DNA of 64,000 bases from Bradyrhizobium sp. 164 (GCF_023073715.1 NZ_JADPKA010000043.1:1-64000), one strand, 5' to 3'; numbered from the stretch's first letter, positions 8,324 through 17,462 are shown. The notes: a model not told the origin generated them from the sequence alone. Program-made: numbers and translations.

Positions 8324-9850
8324 ATGCTCGGACGCATCTTCACGGTTGGCGGTTACACGCTGCTCTCGCGGGTGACGGGATTTGCCCGCGACATCATGCT
8401 CGCGGCGATTCTGGGCGCCGGCCCCGTGGCCGACGCCTTCTTCGTGGCGCTGCGGCTGCCCAATCATTTCCGCGCGATCTTCGCCGAGGGCGCCTTCAAT
8501 GCGGCCTGGGTGCCGGCTTATGCCCATGTTCACGGCGAATGCGGGGAGGGGGCAGCGCGACTGTTTGCCGACCGCATTTTCACGCTGCTGCTGGCTTCGC
8601 AAATCGTGCTGCTGATCGTCGCCTGGCTGTTCATGCCGCAAGCCATGAGCATACTTGCACCGGGCTTTTCCGACGATGCCGAGCAGCGCAAGCTCGCGAT
8701 CGAGCTGACCCGGGTCACGTTTCCCTATCTCCTGCTGATCACGCTGGTGACGCTCTATGGCGGCATGCTCAACGTGATGCAGCGCTTTGCCAGCGCCGCA
8801 GCGGCGTCGATCTTTCTCAACATCTCGATGATGATGACGTTGGCGGTCGCCGCCTGGTTTCCGACCGCAGGGCACGCGGCGGCGTGGGGCGTGCTGATCT
8901 CTGGCTTCCTGCAATATGTCCTGCTCGCCGGCGATCTGGCTCGCCACGGCGGCCTGCCGCGCTTCGCACCGCTCAGGCTCGATGAGGACGTCCGTGGCTT
9001 CTTCAAAGCGCTGGGACCAGCGACTCTGGGCTCGATGGGCACACAAGTCGCGCTGTTCGCCGATACCATTATCGCGACGTTCCTGCCCGCAGGCGCGCTG
9101 TCGGCGCTCTATTACGCCGACCGCCTCAACCAGCTGCCGATCGGTGTGATCGGCATCGCCATCGGCACGGTGCTGTTGCCAGAGATGTCGCGGCGGATCA
9201 CGGCCAACGACCACGACGGTGCGATGAAGGCGCAACGCCGTGCGTTCGACTTCACGCTGCTGTTCTCAGTGCCGTTCGTCGCAGCCTTCATCACTGTGCC
9301 TGACGCGATCATGCGCGCGCTGTTCGCCCGCGGGGCGTTCTCGAAGGCCGATGCGGCCACCGCAGGTGCAACGCTCGCCGCCTACGCGATCGGCCTGATC
9401 CCCTTCGTGCTGATCCGCAGCGCGGTCGCGACCTTCTATGCGCGCAAGGATACGGCAACGCCGGTCCGGGCCTCCCTGACCGGGATTGCGGTCAATGTCG
9501 CCCTGAAGGTTGCCCTGATGGGATCGCTCGCCCAGATTGGTCTTGCGCTCGCAACAGCCGTCGGTGTCTGGACCAATTTGCTGCTGGTGCTGTTCTTCGC
9601 CGTGCGGCGAGGCTTTCTCGTGCTGGACCGCGCCTGGCTATTGTCGGTCATCAAATTCCTGCTAATCGGGATCATCCTTGCCGCCGCCTTCTGGCTGATT
9701 GCGCGCTTCAGCGGCTCTTGGCTGGGCGCGATGCACTTCCGGGACGAGGCGATGCTGCTCCTGCTCGCGGTCGGCGGCACCATCGTCTACGCGCTCGCGA
9801 TCCTGGTCCTGTTCGGCCGCAGCTGGCTGGTCTCGCTGGTGCGCGGTTAG
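8324..9850 (+). CDS. murJ: Lipid II flippase MurJ (MviN)
   Basis: A 508-residue polytopic membrane protein of the MOP superfamily, with about 14 hydrophobic helices. The N-terminus (TVGGYTLLSRVTGFARD) and the segment ADAFFVALRLPNHFRAIFAE are characteristic of MurJ, which moves lipid-linked peptidoglycan precursor across the inner membrane. Charged residues in the first two helices (R18, R22 and D23 region; R46 in RLPNHFR) match positions needed in MurJ. The start at 8324 puts the first helix at the N-terminus; an in-frame ATG at 8282 would add an unlikely leader. It is separated from the polysaccharide genes by a palindromic repeat, so it is probably its own transcription unit. Confidence 0.95.
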   Translation: MLGRIFTVGGYTLLSRVTGFARDIMLAAILGAGPVADAFFVALRLPNHFRAIFAEGAFNAAWVPAYAHVHGECGEGAARLFADRIFTLLLASQIVLLIVAWLFMPQAMSILAPGFSDDAEQRKLAIELTRVTFPYLLLITLVTLYGGMLNVMQRFASAAAASIFLNISMMMTLAVAAWFPTAGHAAAWGVLISGFLQYVLLAGDLARHGGLPRFAPLRLDEDVRGFFKALGPATLGSMGTQVALFADTIIATFLPAGALSALYYADRLNQLPIGVIGIAIGTVLLPEMSRRITANDHDGAMKAQRRAFDFTLLFSVPFVAAFITVPDAIMRALFARGAFSKADAATAGATLAAYAIGLIPFVLIRSAVATFYARKDTATPVRASLTGIAVNVALKVALMGSLAQIGLALATAVGVWTNLLLVLFFAVRRGFLVLDRAWLLSVIKFLLIGIILAAAFWLIARFSGSWLGAMHFRDEAMLLLLAVGGTIVYALAILVLFGRSWLVSLVRG

Positions 9851-9933
9851 GGCCCTGTTCTCAACTGAGGATTGAACCAGCTATAGTGGCTCCGACCAGT
9901 TGTTCGTAGGTGGAAACAAATTGGTAGCTCTGC

Positions 9934-10323
9934 ATGCGACTACATCTGAGCCTTACCGCGGTGGTCGTACGAGACTATAACGAGGCGATTGCATTCTTTG
10001 TCGACAAGCTCGGATTTGAGCTTCGGGAAGACACGCGTCTCGACGAAGAGAAGCGCTGGGTCGTCGTCGCGCCGCCTGGCAGCACCGAGAGCGGCATTCT
10101 GCTGGCAAAGGCCGCGAACCCGGCCCAGGCACAGGCCATCGGCAACCAGAGCGGCGGCCGCGTCTTGCTGTTCCTGGCGACCGACGATTTTGATCGCGAT
10201 TACGCAGCATTTCGAGTGCGAGGCGTGAAGTTTCTCGAAGAGCCGCGCCGTGAGCCTTATGGAATGGTCGCGGTGTTTGAGGACCTTTACGGCAATCGTT
10301 GGGACCTTATCGAGCGGACATAG
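9934..10323 (+). CDS. VOC-superfamily (glyoxalase/bleomycin-resistance-like) protein
   Basis: A 129-residue protein with one vicinal oxygen chelate module. It opens with the beta strand LHLSLTAVVVRDYNEAIAFFVDKLGF and ends with VFEDLYGNRWDLIE, both typical of stand-alone VOC proteins that dimerise to form a metal site. Candidate ligands are H3 near the N-terminus and a Glu near the C-terminal VFEDLYGN strand. Substrate is unknown. It follows murJ by 83 bp on the same strand, without an obvious functional link. Confidence 0.85.
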   Translation: MRLHLSLTAVVVRDYNEAIAFFVDKLGFELREDTRLDEEKRWVVVAPPGSTESGILLAKAANPAQAQAIGNQSGGRVLLFLATDDFDRDYAAFRVRGVKFLEEPRREPYGMVAVFEDLYGNRWDLIERT

Positions 10324-10464
10324 GGCGTCGGTGATGCCGCAGGCCCGGCGCTGCCTGGGGCGATTCTGCCGTCATGGGCGACCGGTGCTTTTCGCGGCCT
10401 GCGGCCGACGTGCATGGCTAGAGCTGTGCTCGCCCTCAGGCTGCAATCAACTTCCGCACATCTC

Positions 10465-10493
10465 TTGATTTTGCACGATTGTCGTGCTATTGG
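10465..10493 (+). promoter_or_regulatory. Possible sigma-70-type promoter for the short leader ORF
   Basis: TTGATT (10465-10470) and TATTGG (10488-10493) are separated by 17 bp. Transcription would begin near 10500, which is the A of the short ORF's ATG, so the message could be leaderless, as described for the Sinorhizobium trpL leader. The -10 is weak, so this is tentative. Confidence 0.3.
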
Positions 10494-10499
10494 GACCTC

Positions 10500-10577
10500 A
10501 TGATCAAATCGTCGCGCAAAGTCACCTTCAACCACATGACCCGCTTCGGCCGGGCCGTGGAAGGAGTCGTGCGCTAG
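10500..10577 (+). CDS. Candidate 25-residue leader peptide / small protein
   Basis: An ATG-initiated frame of 25 codons ending in TAG encodes a basic peptide beginning MIKSSRKVTFNHMTRFGRA. GGGA lies five bases before the ATG. It sits immediately downstream of a possible promoter and is followed 25 bp later by a strong intrinsic terminator, ahead of a DUF1127 gene. This is the layout of an attenuator leader or a short regulatory transcript. There is no run of one amino acid as in classical amino-acid attenuators (three Arg/Lys-rich patches, one His, two Phe). It could be a genuine small protein, a leader, or chance. Confidence 0.4.
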   Translation: MIKSSRKVTFNHMTRFGRAVEGVVR

Positions 10578-10602
10578 GAATCGACCACGACGTATTTCCA
10601 CC

Positions 10603-10637
10603 AGGCCCCGCCGGCATCGGACGGGGCCTTTTTGTTT
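10603..10637 (+). terminator. Strong intrinsic terminator after the short ORF
   Basis: AGGCCCCG (10603-10610) pairs perfectly with CGGGGCCT (10622-10629), with an inner CCG/CGG extension, followed by TTTTTGTTT. It lies between the 25-codon ORF and the DUF1127 gene, so it either ends a separate short transcript or acts as an attenuator. Confidence 0.85.
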
Positions 10638-10675
10638 GGCCACGCTCCCTGCCGGCTCAACAGCAGGAGCATCCG

Positions 10676-11083
10676 ATGCCACCCCAACTGACGAACATTC
10701 CATGCGGGACTGAGCGCGATGGCGCGGCGCTCCGCCTCGACTTGCCTATCGTGTTAGCGAAGGAGGCAATGGACGAGGCTTTGGCGGCAGCGCACTTCAA
10801 CGCGTCCATTGCAGCGCCGGACGACGCTTTGTCGGGTCAGTATGCTGCTGGACCGACGACCGCATCGACGCGAATCGTCCCGGGCTTGCTCAAGCGATAT
10901 TGGCGTGCGTTTCAGGAGCGTCGCTGGCGCCAGGGCTCGCGAGTCAAATTGCAGAACCTGAGTGATAGGGAGCTGATGGATATCGGCTTGACGCGTGGCG
11001 AGATCGACTACATCACATCTCAACGAGCTATCGATAGGCTGAGAGATAGCACGACGCATCTATGGAGCCGTGGTGTGATGTGA
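10676..11083 (+). CDS. DUF1127 domain-containing small protein
   Basis: A 135-residue protein whose C-terminal part is a DUF1127 module: an Arg/Trp-rich helix (RYWRAFQERRWRQ) followed by NLSDRELMDIGLTRGEID. DUF1127 proteins are small, basic and common in Rhizobiales; in Agrobacterium and Rhodobacter, members affect phosphate, carbon and RNA metabolism. The N-terminal 70 residues are not conserved-looking. Start ATG 10676 has AGGAG at 10664-10668. A longer in-frame start at 10484 would overlap the short ORF and read through the terminator hairpin, so it is rejected. Function here is unknown. Confidence 0.8.
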   Translation: MPPQLTNIPCGTERDGAALRLDLPIVLAKEAMDEALAAAHFNASIAAPDDALSGQYAAGPTTASTRIVPGLLKRYWRAFQERRWRQGSRVKLQNLSDRELMDIGLTRGEIDYITSQRAIDRLRDSTTHLWSRGVM

Positions 11084-11366
11084 CTGACCGGCGTCAGAAG
11101 CAGACATGCGATTTGCGAGCAAGCGGCGGTCAGCACGGCTGCTTGTTCATAGGAGTGCGCCGCGGGGTTGGTTCGGCAACTATCATGCCAATAACCGGAC
11201 CGATCTTCGCAGGAAAATGACCGGGCTGCGACCTTTGCGCCCATCCCGCTCTGACAGGTGAGGGCGGCGAACGAGTTTGGCGGACCCTGCATGCCCAAAC
11301 CCGTTTGCCTTGCCGGTTTTTCCACGGCAATATGCCGGCAAAACAACCATGAGAACGGGAAAGAAA

Positions 11367-13676
11367 ATGGCGGCTCCCATCAAGTTCGGCGTTGGCCAAA
11401 GCGTGCTGCGCAAAGAGGATGACGCACTCATCCGCGGCAAGGGCCGCTACACCGACGATTACGCGCCGCAGGCCGCGCTCCGCTGCTTGATGCTGCGCTC
11501 GCCGCACGCGCATGCCAAATACACGATCGACGTGAGCCGCGCCCGCGGCTTGCCGGGCGTCGCGCTGATCCTGACCGCAGATGACGTTGCGGATCTCGGC
11601 AATCTGCCCTGCCTATTCAACCTCGAGACGGATCCCTTCACCGGCCCGCCTTACCCGATCCTGGCCAAGGATGAGGTGCGCCATGTCGGCGATGCCGTCG
11701 CCTTCGTCGTCGCCGAGACCATCGACCAGGCCCGCGACGCGATCGAGGCGATCGAGGTCAAATGGAGCCCGCTGCCGGCGGTGACCGGTGTCGTGAACGC
11801 CGTGAAGCCCGGGGCCCCGCAGGTTTGGCCGGACAAGCCCGGCAACGTGCTGTTCGACGTCTCGATCGGCGACAAGAAAGCGACCGAAGCCGCCTTCGCC
11901 AAGGCGCATGCAGTCGCCGAAATCTCCATCGTCAATCCGCGCGTGGTCGCGAGCTTCATGGAGACGCGCGCGGCCGTGTGCGAATACGACGCCAAGCGCG
12001 ACCATCTGACGCTCACCGTCGGCAGCCAGGGCAGCCATCGCCTGCGCGACATCCTCTGCCAGAACGTGCTCAATATCCCCACCGACAAGATGCGGGTGAT
12101 CTGCCCCGACGTCGGCGGCGGCTTCGGCACAAAACTGTTTCCCTATCGGGAATACGCCTTGATGGCAGTCGCCGCGCGACAGCTGAAGAAGGCGGTGAAG
12201 TGGGCGGCCGACCGCACCGAGCATTTCATGGGCGACGCGCAGGGCCGCGACAACGTCACCACCGCGAAGATGGCGCTAGCCGAGGACGGCAAGTTCCTCG
12301 CGATGGATTGCGACCTGATGGGCGACATGGGCGCGTATCTGTCGACCTTCGGGCCCTACATCCCGCATGGCGGGGCCGGCATGCTGCCTGGCCTCTACGA
12401 CATCCAGGCCTTCCACTGCCGGGTGCGCACCATCTTCACCCACAGTGTACCGGTCGATGCCTATCGCGGCGCCGGGCGGCCGGAGGCGGCCTATGTCATC
12501 GAACGTCTCGTCGACGCCTGCGCGCGAAAGCTTGACATGACGCCGGACGCCATCCGCCGCAAGAATTTCATCCCGCCGAAAGCGCTGCCCTACAAGACCG
12601 CGACCGGCAAGATCTACGATTCCGGCGACTTCGCCGCGCATCTCAAGCGCGCGATGGAGATCGCGGAATGGAAGGAGTTCGGAAAGCGCGCCAAGGCGGC
12701 CAAGAAGCAAGGGCTGATCCGCGGCATCGGGCTTGCCAGCTATGTCGAGATCTGTGGCGTGATGGGCGAGGAGACCGCCAATGTCCGTCTCGATCCCAAT
12801 GGCGACGTCACCGTCCTGATCGGCACGCAATCGAGCGGGCAGGGCCATCAGACGGCCTATGCGCAGATCGTCGCCGAACAGTTCGGCCTGCCGCCGGAGC
12901 GTGTGCACATCCGCCAGGGCGACACCGACGAGATCGTGACAGGTCTCGGCACCGGCGGTTCAGCCTCGATACCCACCGGCGGCGTTTGCGTGGAGCGTGC
13001 TGCTGGCGAGCTGGGCAAGAAGCTGAAGGAGTTCGCAGCGCAGGCGCTGGAAGCGAGCGCGGGCGATCTCGAAATTACCGACGGCGTGATCCGGATCGCC
13101 GGCACCGACCGCTCGATCTCCTTCGCCGACCTCGCCAAGCGGCCCGGCGCCGATCCGTCGAAGCTGAACGGCAGCGCGACCTTCGCCAGCGCGGACGGCA
13201 CCTATCCCAACGGCACGCATCTGGCGGAGGTCGAGATCGATCCGGCCACCGGCATCATCAGAATCGTCAACTATGTGATCGTCGATGATTTCGGCAAGAC
13301 ACTCAATCCGCTGCTCTTGGCGGGGCAGGTGCATGGCGGCGCCATGCAGGGCATCGGCCAGGCCTTGATGGAGCAGGTGGTCTATGGCGCGGGCGACGGC
13401 CAGCTCATCACCGCGACCTTCATGGACTACGCGGTGCCGCGCGCGGCGGACGGGCCGGCCTTCGTGTTCGAGACCAACAACGTCCCCTGCAAGACCAACC
13501 CGCTGGGCGTCAAGGGGGCCGGCGAGGCCGGCGCGATCGGCTCCTGTCCGGCCGTCGTCAACGCCATCGTCGATGCGCTCTGGCGCGAATACAAGATCGA
13601 CCATATCGACATGCCGGCAACGGCCGAGCGGGTGTGGATCGCGATCAACGAGCACCACCGGCGCCATAGCCTGTGA
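11367..13676 (+). CDS. Molybdenum hydroxylase large subunit (xanthine dehydrogenase/CoxL family, form II type), stand-alone
   Basis: A 769-residue molybdopterin cytosine dinucleotide-binding subunit of the xanthine oxidase family. Motifs include VGGGFGTKLFPYREYA (Moco binding), the active-site loop AYRGAGRPEAA, and the catalytic Glu near the C-terminus in GVKGAGEAGAIG. True aerobic CO dehydrogenase (form I) has AYRCSFR; the AYRGAGR loop marks form II, whose substrates are mostly unknown. No [2Fe-2S] or FAD small subunit gene adjoins it, which is unusual because the complex normally needs both; they may lie elsewhere. Start 11367 is preceded by GGGAAAG; ATG 11349 is an alternative. A cytochrome c' gene follows after 86 bp and might serve as electron acceptor (speculative). 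Confidence 0.88.
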   Translation: MAAPIKFGVGQSVLRKEDDALIRGKGRYTDDYAPQAALRCLMLRSPHAHAKYTIDVSRARGLPGVALILTADDVADLGNLPCLFNLETDPFTGPPYPILAKDEVRHVGDAVAFVVAETIDQARDAIEAIEVKWSPLPAVTGVVNAVKPGAPQVWPDKPGNVLFDVSIGDKKATEAAFAKAHAVAEISIVNPRVVASFMETRAAVCEYDAKRDHLTLTVGSQGSHRLRDILCQNVLNIPTDKMRVICPDVGGGFGTKLFPYREYALMAVAARQLKKAVKWAADRTEHFMGDAQGRDNVTTAKMALAEDGKFLAMDCDLMGDMGAYLSTFGPYIPHGGAGMLPGLYDIQAFHCRVRTIFTHSVPVDAYRGAGRPEAAYVIERLVDACARKLDMTPDAIRRKNFIPPKALPYKTATGKIYDSGDFAAHLKRAMEIAEWKEFGKRAKAAKKQGLIRGIGLASYVEICGVMGEETANVRLDPNGDVTVLIGTQSSGQGHQTAYAQIVAEQFGLPPERVHIRQGDTDEIVTGLGTGGSASIPTGGVCVERAAGELGKKLKEFAAQALEASAGDLEITDGVIRIAGTDRSISFADLAKRPGADPSKLNGSATFASADGTYPNGTHLAEVEIDPATGIIRIVNYVIVDDFGKTLNPLLLAGQVHGGAMQGIGQALMEQVVYGAGDGQLITATFMDYAVPRAADGPAFVFETNNVPCKTNPLGVKGAGEAGAIGSCPAVVNAIVDALWREYKIDHIDMPATAERVWIAINEHHRRHSL

Positions 13677-13762
13677 TTCACGCGATGGAATGAACCCTGC
13701 CGACCGGTGTTGGCCTCAGGAGGGTCGGCACGATCCTGCATCATGGAAAAAGGACTTTGCGA

Positions 13763-14209
13763 ATGAAGCGAGCGTTGGTTGTCGGGGGCGCGTTCCTGTT
13801 CGGTATGGGCGCGGTTTGGGCGCAGCAGGACTCTGCCAAGGAAGTTCAAACCCTCATGAAGGGCAACGGCAAGAACGCCGGCGCGATTTCGGCGATGGTC
13901 AAGGGCGAGAAGCCCTATGATCAGGCTACGGTGAACAGCGCGCTGGCGCAGTTCGAGGATACCGCCAAGAAGCTGCCGCACCTGTTTCCGGCCAGCGCCA
14001 AGGGTGTGAAGCTCGACGGCGACTACAGCATCTCGCCGAAGGTCTGGGAGGACAAGGCCGGCTTCGACGCGAGGGTCGCGAGCTTTGCCAAGCTCGTCGG
14101 CGAGGCCAAGGCCAAGATCAAGGATCTCGACTCGCTTAAGGCGACGATGCCTGCAATCGGCAAGGAATGCGGCGGCTGCCACGAGACCTACCGCGTGAAG
14201 AACGGCTGA
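13763..14209 (+). CDS. Periplasmic cytochrome c' (c-556 type)
   Basis: A 148-residue protein with an N-terminal signal peptide (MKRALVVGGAFLFGMGAVWA, cleavage after AWA-like site) and a single heme c motif CGGCH at residues 136-140 near the C-terminus. C-terminal heme placement and the four-helix profile identify cytochrome c'/c556. These periplasmic proteins carry electrons or bind NO. The start ATG 13763 has AAAGGA eight bases upstream; a TTG six bases earlier is possible but less likely. It lies downstream of the molybdenum hydroxylase on the same strand and is followed by a terminator. Confidence 0.9.
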   Translation: MKRALVVGGAFLFGMGAVWAQQDSAKEVQTLMKGNGKNAGAISAMVKGEKPYDQATVNSALAQFEDTAKKLPHLFPASAKGVKLDGDYSISPKVWEDKAGFDARVASFAKLVGEAKAKIKDLDSLKATMPAIGKECGGCHETYRVKNG

Positions 14210-14244
14210 CGCCAACATCATCCGGGGTACGGGAAATCGAGAAA

Positions 14245-14270
14245 GGCGGTTGCCAAGCAGCCGCCTTTTT
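14245..14270 (+). terminator. Intrinsic terminator after cytochrome c'
   Basis: GGCGGTTGC (14245-14253) pairs with GCAGCCGCC (14257-14265), one G-T pair, followed by TTTTT. It ends the cytochrome c' transcript. Confidence 0.85.
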
Positions 14271-14461
14271 GCGTTGGCGCACGGCCCAGGGGGAAATCGG
14301 TCCGCAAGGCCTGACGGATCGCCGTGAGAGCGGTTATCTTTGCTCCAGCCGCGGCGGCATTGATGTGAGCTGTTGCATGCTGGCGCATCTCGCGCCTGAC
14401 TGCCTCATGACATCAGGGTTCCAACGCCCGGCGAGGAACTGAAGCAACAGCGAGACAGGCC

Positions 14462-15745
14462 ATGGCAAAACCGTTCCCGTCGAAGACGCACATCGGCAAC
14501 CATATGCTGCATCCGGAAACCTTGATGCTGACCTATGGCTATGATCCGCAACTATCGGAAGGCGCCATCAAGCCGCCGGTGTTCCTGACCTCGACCTTCG
14601 TCTTCAAGACGGCCGATGACGGCCAGGACTTCTTCGATTTCGTCGCCGGCCGGCGCGAGCCGCCGGAAGGGATGGGTGCGGGCCTGGTCTATTCGCGCTT
14701 CAATCACCCCAACAGCGAGATCGTCGAGGACCGGCTCTCGATCTACGAACGCACCGAGAGCTGCGCCCTGTTCTCATCCGGCATGGCGGCCATTGCGACG
14801 ACGATCCTTGCCTTCGTCCGCCCAGGCGATGTCATTCTGCACTCCCAGCCGCTCTATGGCGGGACGGAAACCCTGCTGACGAACACGCTTGCGCGTCTGT
14901 CGATCGGCGCCGTCGGCTTCGCCGATGGCGTTGACGAAGCTGCGGTCCGCCAGGCCTCGGAGGAGGCCATGCGCAAGGGCCGGGTGTCGATGATTCTGAT
15001 CGAAACTCCCGCCAACCCGACCAACGGGCTGGTCGACATTGCGATGATGCGCCGTGTCGCCGAGACGATCGGGAAGAGCCAGGGGCACACACCGATCATC
15101 GCCTGCGACAATACGCTGCTCGGACCGGTGTTTCAGCGGCCGATCGAGCATGGCGCGGACATTTCCTTGTACTCGCTCACGAAATATGTCGGCGGTCATT
15201 CCGACCTGATCGCCGGCGCCGCGCTCGGCTCCAAAGCAATCATGAAGGGCATCAAGGCGCTGCGCGGCGCTATCGGTACCCAGCTCGATCCGCATTCCTG
15301 CTGGATGATCAACCGGTCGCTGGAGACGCTGAGCCTGCGCATGGAGAAGGCCGATGCGAATGCGCGCCTCGTGGCCGACTTTTTGCGCGGTCACGCCAAG
15401 GTGGCGAAGGTCCATTATCTCGGTCACCACGAGGATACGTCGCCGGCCGGACGCGTGTTCGCACAGCAATGCTCGGGGGCCGGCTCCACGTTCTCGTTCG
15501 ACATCGTCGGCGGCAAGGACGCGGCGGTCAAATTTCTCGACGCGCTCCAGATCTTCAAGCTCGCGGTGAGCCTCGGCGGAACGGAATCGCTTGCCAGCCT
15601 CCCCGCGACGATGACCCATTCCGGCGTTCCCGCCGACATCCGCCGGAAAATCGGTGTCCTCGATTCCACGATCCGGCTGTCGATCGGCATCGAACATCCG
15701 TCGGACCTGATCGCAGATCTCACGCAGGCACTGAACGCGGCTTGA
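14462..15745 (+). CDS. Cys/Met metabolism PLP-dependent enzyme (cystathionine gamma-synthase / methionine gamma-lyase family)
   Basis: A 427-residue fold-type I PLP enzyme. The PLP lysine is K241 in [14 protein letters not shown], and the family hallmarks [23 protein letters not shown] and GGTETL are present. Members perform gamma-replacement or elimination on homoserine esters, cystathionine or methionine. Substrate cannot be settled: the C-terminal [20 protein letters not shown] is seen in both gamma-synthases and gamma-lyases. It is a monocistronic gene bounded by a terminator upstream and a convergent CHRD gene downstream. No SAM-II riboswitch core was recognised in the 190 bp before the start. 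Confidence 0.88.
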   Translation: MAKPFPSKTHIGNHMLHPETLMLTYGYDPQLSEGAIKPPVFLTSTFVFKTADDGQDFFDFVAGRREPPEGMGAGLVYSRFNHPNSEIVEDRLSIYERTESCALFSSGMAAIATTILAFVRPGDVILHSQPLYGGTETLLTNTLARLSIGAVGFADGVDEAAVRQASEEAMRKGRVSMILIETPANPTNGLVDIAMMRRVAETIGKSQGHTPIIACDNTLLGPVFQRPIEHGADISLYSLTKYVGGHSDLIAGAALGSKAIMKGIKALRGAIGTQLDPHSCWMINRSLETLSLRMEKADANARLVADFLRGHAKVAKVHYLGHHEDTSPAGRVFAQQCSGAGSTFSFDIVGGKDAAVKFLDALQIFKLAVSLGGTESLASLPATMTHSGVPADIRRKIGVLDSTIRLSIGIEHPSDLIADLTQALNAA

Positions 15746-15817
15746 GCGTGGCGAGAATCGAACAGGCCGGGCGCCCCTCCTGCGCCCGGCCCTTCCGCGA
15801 CGACGCAGCGTTTGCGC

Positions 15818-16234
15818 TTACTTCGTCACTTGGCCGCGGATCTCGCCGCCGGGGTTCGCCGCCGTGTGGATGTTGATGTAGTACTTGCCGCCGAGCAGAT
15901 CGGCGGCCTGCGCCTCGGTGAGCGTCGCTTCGCCTTTGACCGGGCTCGATGTCGCATTCGGGATCGCGACCGCAACGCCGGCGTTCTTGCCCGCTTCGGC
16001 CGGGCCATGAAAATGAGCGGCTGTGGCAGGGCCAGAGAGCCCGGAATAGGTGACAGTCCAGGACAATTTCTTGCTGGCGGCATCGTAGTCCAGATCGGCC
16101 GTTCCGGTGCCGCTGCTGGTCGTTGCCGGCACCTCGGACTTGGCATCGAGCGTTGCTTTCAGCTTTTCGGCGCTGGCCGGCCCTGCGAAAGCAGCGGCCG
16201 CGAGCACTGACACGGCGATGACGGTCTTGTTCAT
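15818..16234 (-). CDS. Secreted CHRD-domain protein
   Basis: A 138-residue protein with a clear Sec signal peptide ending in AFAGPASA. The mature part is one CHRD domain (LKATLDAKSEVP, then AHFHGPAEAGKNAG and YYINIHTAANPGGEIRGQV). CHRD was named from chordin; bacterial copies are periplasmic or extracellular with no known chemistry. The HFHGPA and NIHT histidines are conserved in the domain. It is transcribed toward the PLP enzyme and divergently from the diheme cytochrome. Confidence 0.9.
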   Translation of the reverse strand: MNKTVIAVSVLAAAAFAGPASAEKLKATLDAKSEVPATTSSGTGTADLDYDAASKKLSWTVTYSGLSGPATAAHFHGPAEAGKNAGVAVAIPNATSSPVKGEATLTEAQAADLLGGKYYINIHTAANPGGEIRGQVTK

Positions 16235-16388
16235 AACATTCTCCCTGCTGAACCCGTTTGGGCTGCTAAACTTCCAACAGCCGATGTTTCAGTTTATTCC
16301 CGTCTCCAGCCGGGGCAGGCTAAATTCTTCGTGGCTGGAGCCGCGCGCAGATCGGTCGTAGGTTCGCCGCCAGAACGAATGGACGTGC

Positions 16389-17315
16389 ATGTTGCAACGA
16401 ACAATTCTCGTGGCGCTGCTCGCTGCGCTTGCCGCAGGTGGCGTCTATTGGTGGCTCAGCGCGCCCGTAGTGGCAGCCGCGAGCACCACGCCGCCGCACG
16501 CGCCTGATCTTGCCAATGGCGAGGTGATGTTCAACGCCGGCGGCTGCGCGTCCTGCCATGCCGTTCCCAATCAGCCTGATCGTCTCAGGCTCGGTGGCGG
16601 CGTCGCGATCAAGTCGCCGTTCGGAACGTTTCACGCGCCGAACATCTCGCCCGATCCCAATGACGGCATCGGCAAATGGACCGACGCCGATTTCGTCAAC
16701 GCCGTGATGCACGGGGTCTCGCCGGCCGGGCAGCACTATTTTCCGGCGTTTCCGTATACGTCCTATCGGCACGCCGGGCGTGAGGATGTGCTCGACCTCT
16801 TCGCCTATCTGAAAACGCTACCGCCTGTTGCGGGCAAGGTGCGCGACCATGATGTCAGTTTTCCCTTCAACATCCGGCGCAATGTCGGCATCTGGAAGTT
16901 CTTGTTTCTGGACGGCAAGCCGTTCGTCGCCGACGGCGCGAAGTCGCCGGCATGGAATCGCGGCGCCTATCTCGTGAACAGTTTGGGCCATTGCGCCGAA
17001 TGCCACAGCCCGCGCAACGCGCTTGGCGGCATCATCGCGAGCGAGCGGTTTGCCGGCGGCCCCAATCCGGAAGGCGAGGGCTGGGTCCCCAACATCACCC
17101 AGAAGCGCCTTGGCGAGTGGAGCGCGAAGGACATCGCCTATTTCCTCAAGACTGGCGAACTGCCCGATGGCGACAGCGTCGGCGGCGCGATGACGCGTGT
17201 GATCAAGAACACCTCGCAACTGCCGGACGCGGATCTCGCGGCCATGGCGGACTACGTCAAATCGCTGCCGCCGGTGGACGGCCCGACGCCGCCCAAGCGC
17301 AAGCAGGGCAGCTAG
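16389..17315 (+). CDS. Diheme cytochrome c, alcohol/aldehyde dehydrogenase-type electron carrier
   Basis: A 308-residue protein with an N-terminal hydrophobic signal/anchor and two heme c motifs, CASCH at 53-57 and CAECH at 202-206. Each is followed by a typical fold segment, with FGTFHAPNISPDPNDGIGKW and LGGIIASERFAGGPNPEG. This two-domain layout matches the cytochrome subunits of membrane-bound dehydrogenases that pass electrons from a periplasmic oxidoreductase to the respiratory chain. No partner dehydrogenase is adjacent; the nearest candidate is the molybdenum hydroxylase about 3 kb upstream, on weak grounds. Confidence 0.88.
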   Translation: MLQRTILVALLAALAAGGVYWWLSAPVVAAASTTPPHAPDLANGEVMFNAGGCASCHAVPNQPDRLRLGGGVAIKSPFGTFHAPNISPDPNDGIGKWTDADFVNAVMHGVSPAGQHYFPAFPYTSYRHAGREDVLDLFAYLKTLPPVAGKVRDHDVSFPFNIRRNVGIWKFLFLDGKPFVADGAKSPAWNRGAYLVNSLGHCAECHSPRNALGGIIASERFAGGPNPEGEGWVPNITQKRLGEWSAKDIAYFLKTGELPDGDSVGGAMTRVIKNTSQLPDADLAAMADYVKSLPPVDGPTPPKRKQGS

Positions 17316-17349
17316 TGCGTGATGAAGGTTAGCTCGATCGTGAGACTGT

Positions 17350-17410
17350 AACCCCTCACCCGGATCGCATCTATCGATGCGATCCGACCTCTCCCTTCGA
17401 GAGAGGTGAA
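17350..17410. repeat. Palindromic intergenic repeat (short CCTCTCCC family)
   Basis: Two hairpins in tandem: GGATCGCAT-CTATCG-ATGCGATCC (17361-17384) and CCTCTCCC-TTCG-AGAGAGG (17387-17405). It lies between convergent genes (cytochrome c and Lrp-like) and shares the CCTCTCCC module with the elements at 8146 and 22209. It may act as a bidirectional terminator. Confidence 0.7.
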
Positions 17411-17462
17411 CCGTTGGCTCGTACGATATAAACCAAACTTATCCCGCATCGATGACGCACCG

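Noticed and set aside
11367..13676. Aerobic carbon monoxide dehydrogenase (true CoxL)
   Set aside because: The active-site loop is AYRGAGR, not the CO-specific AYRCSFR, and coxM/coxS are missing.
14276..14461. SAM-II riboswitch before the Cys/Met PLP gene
   Set aside because: Context invites it, but the conserved SAM-II core and its pseudoknot partners could not be found.
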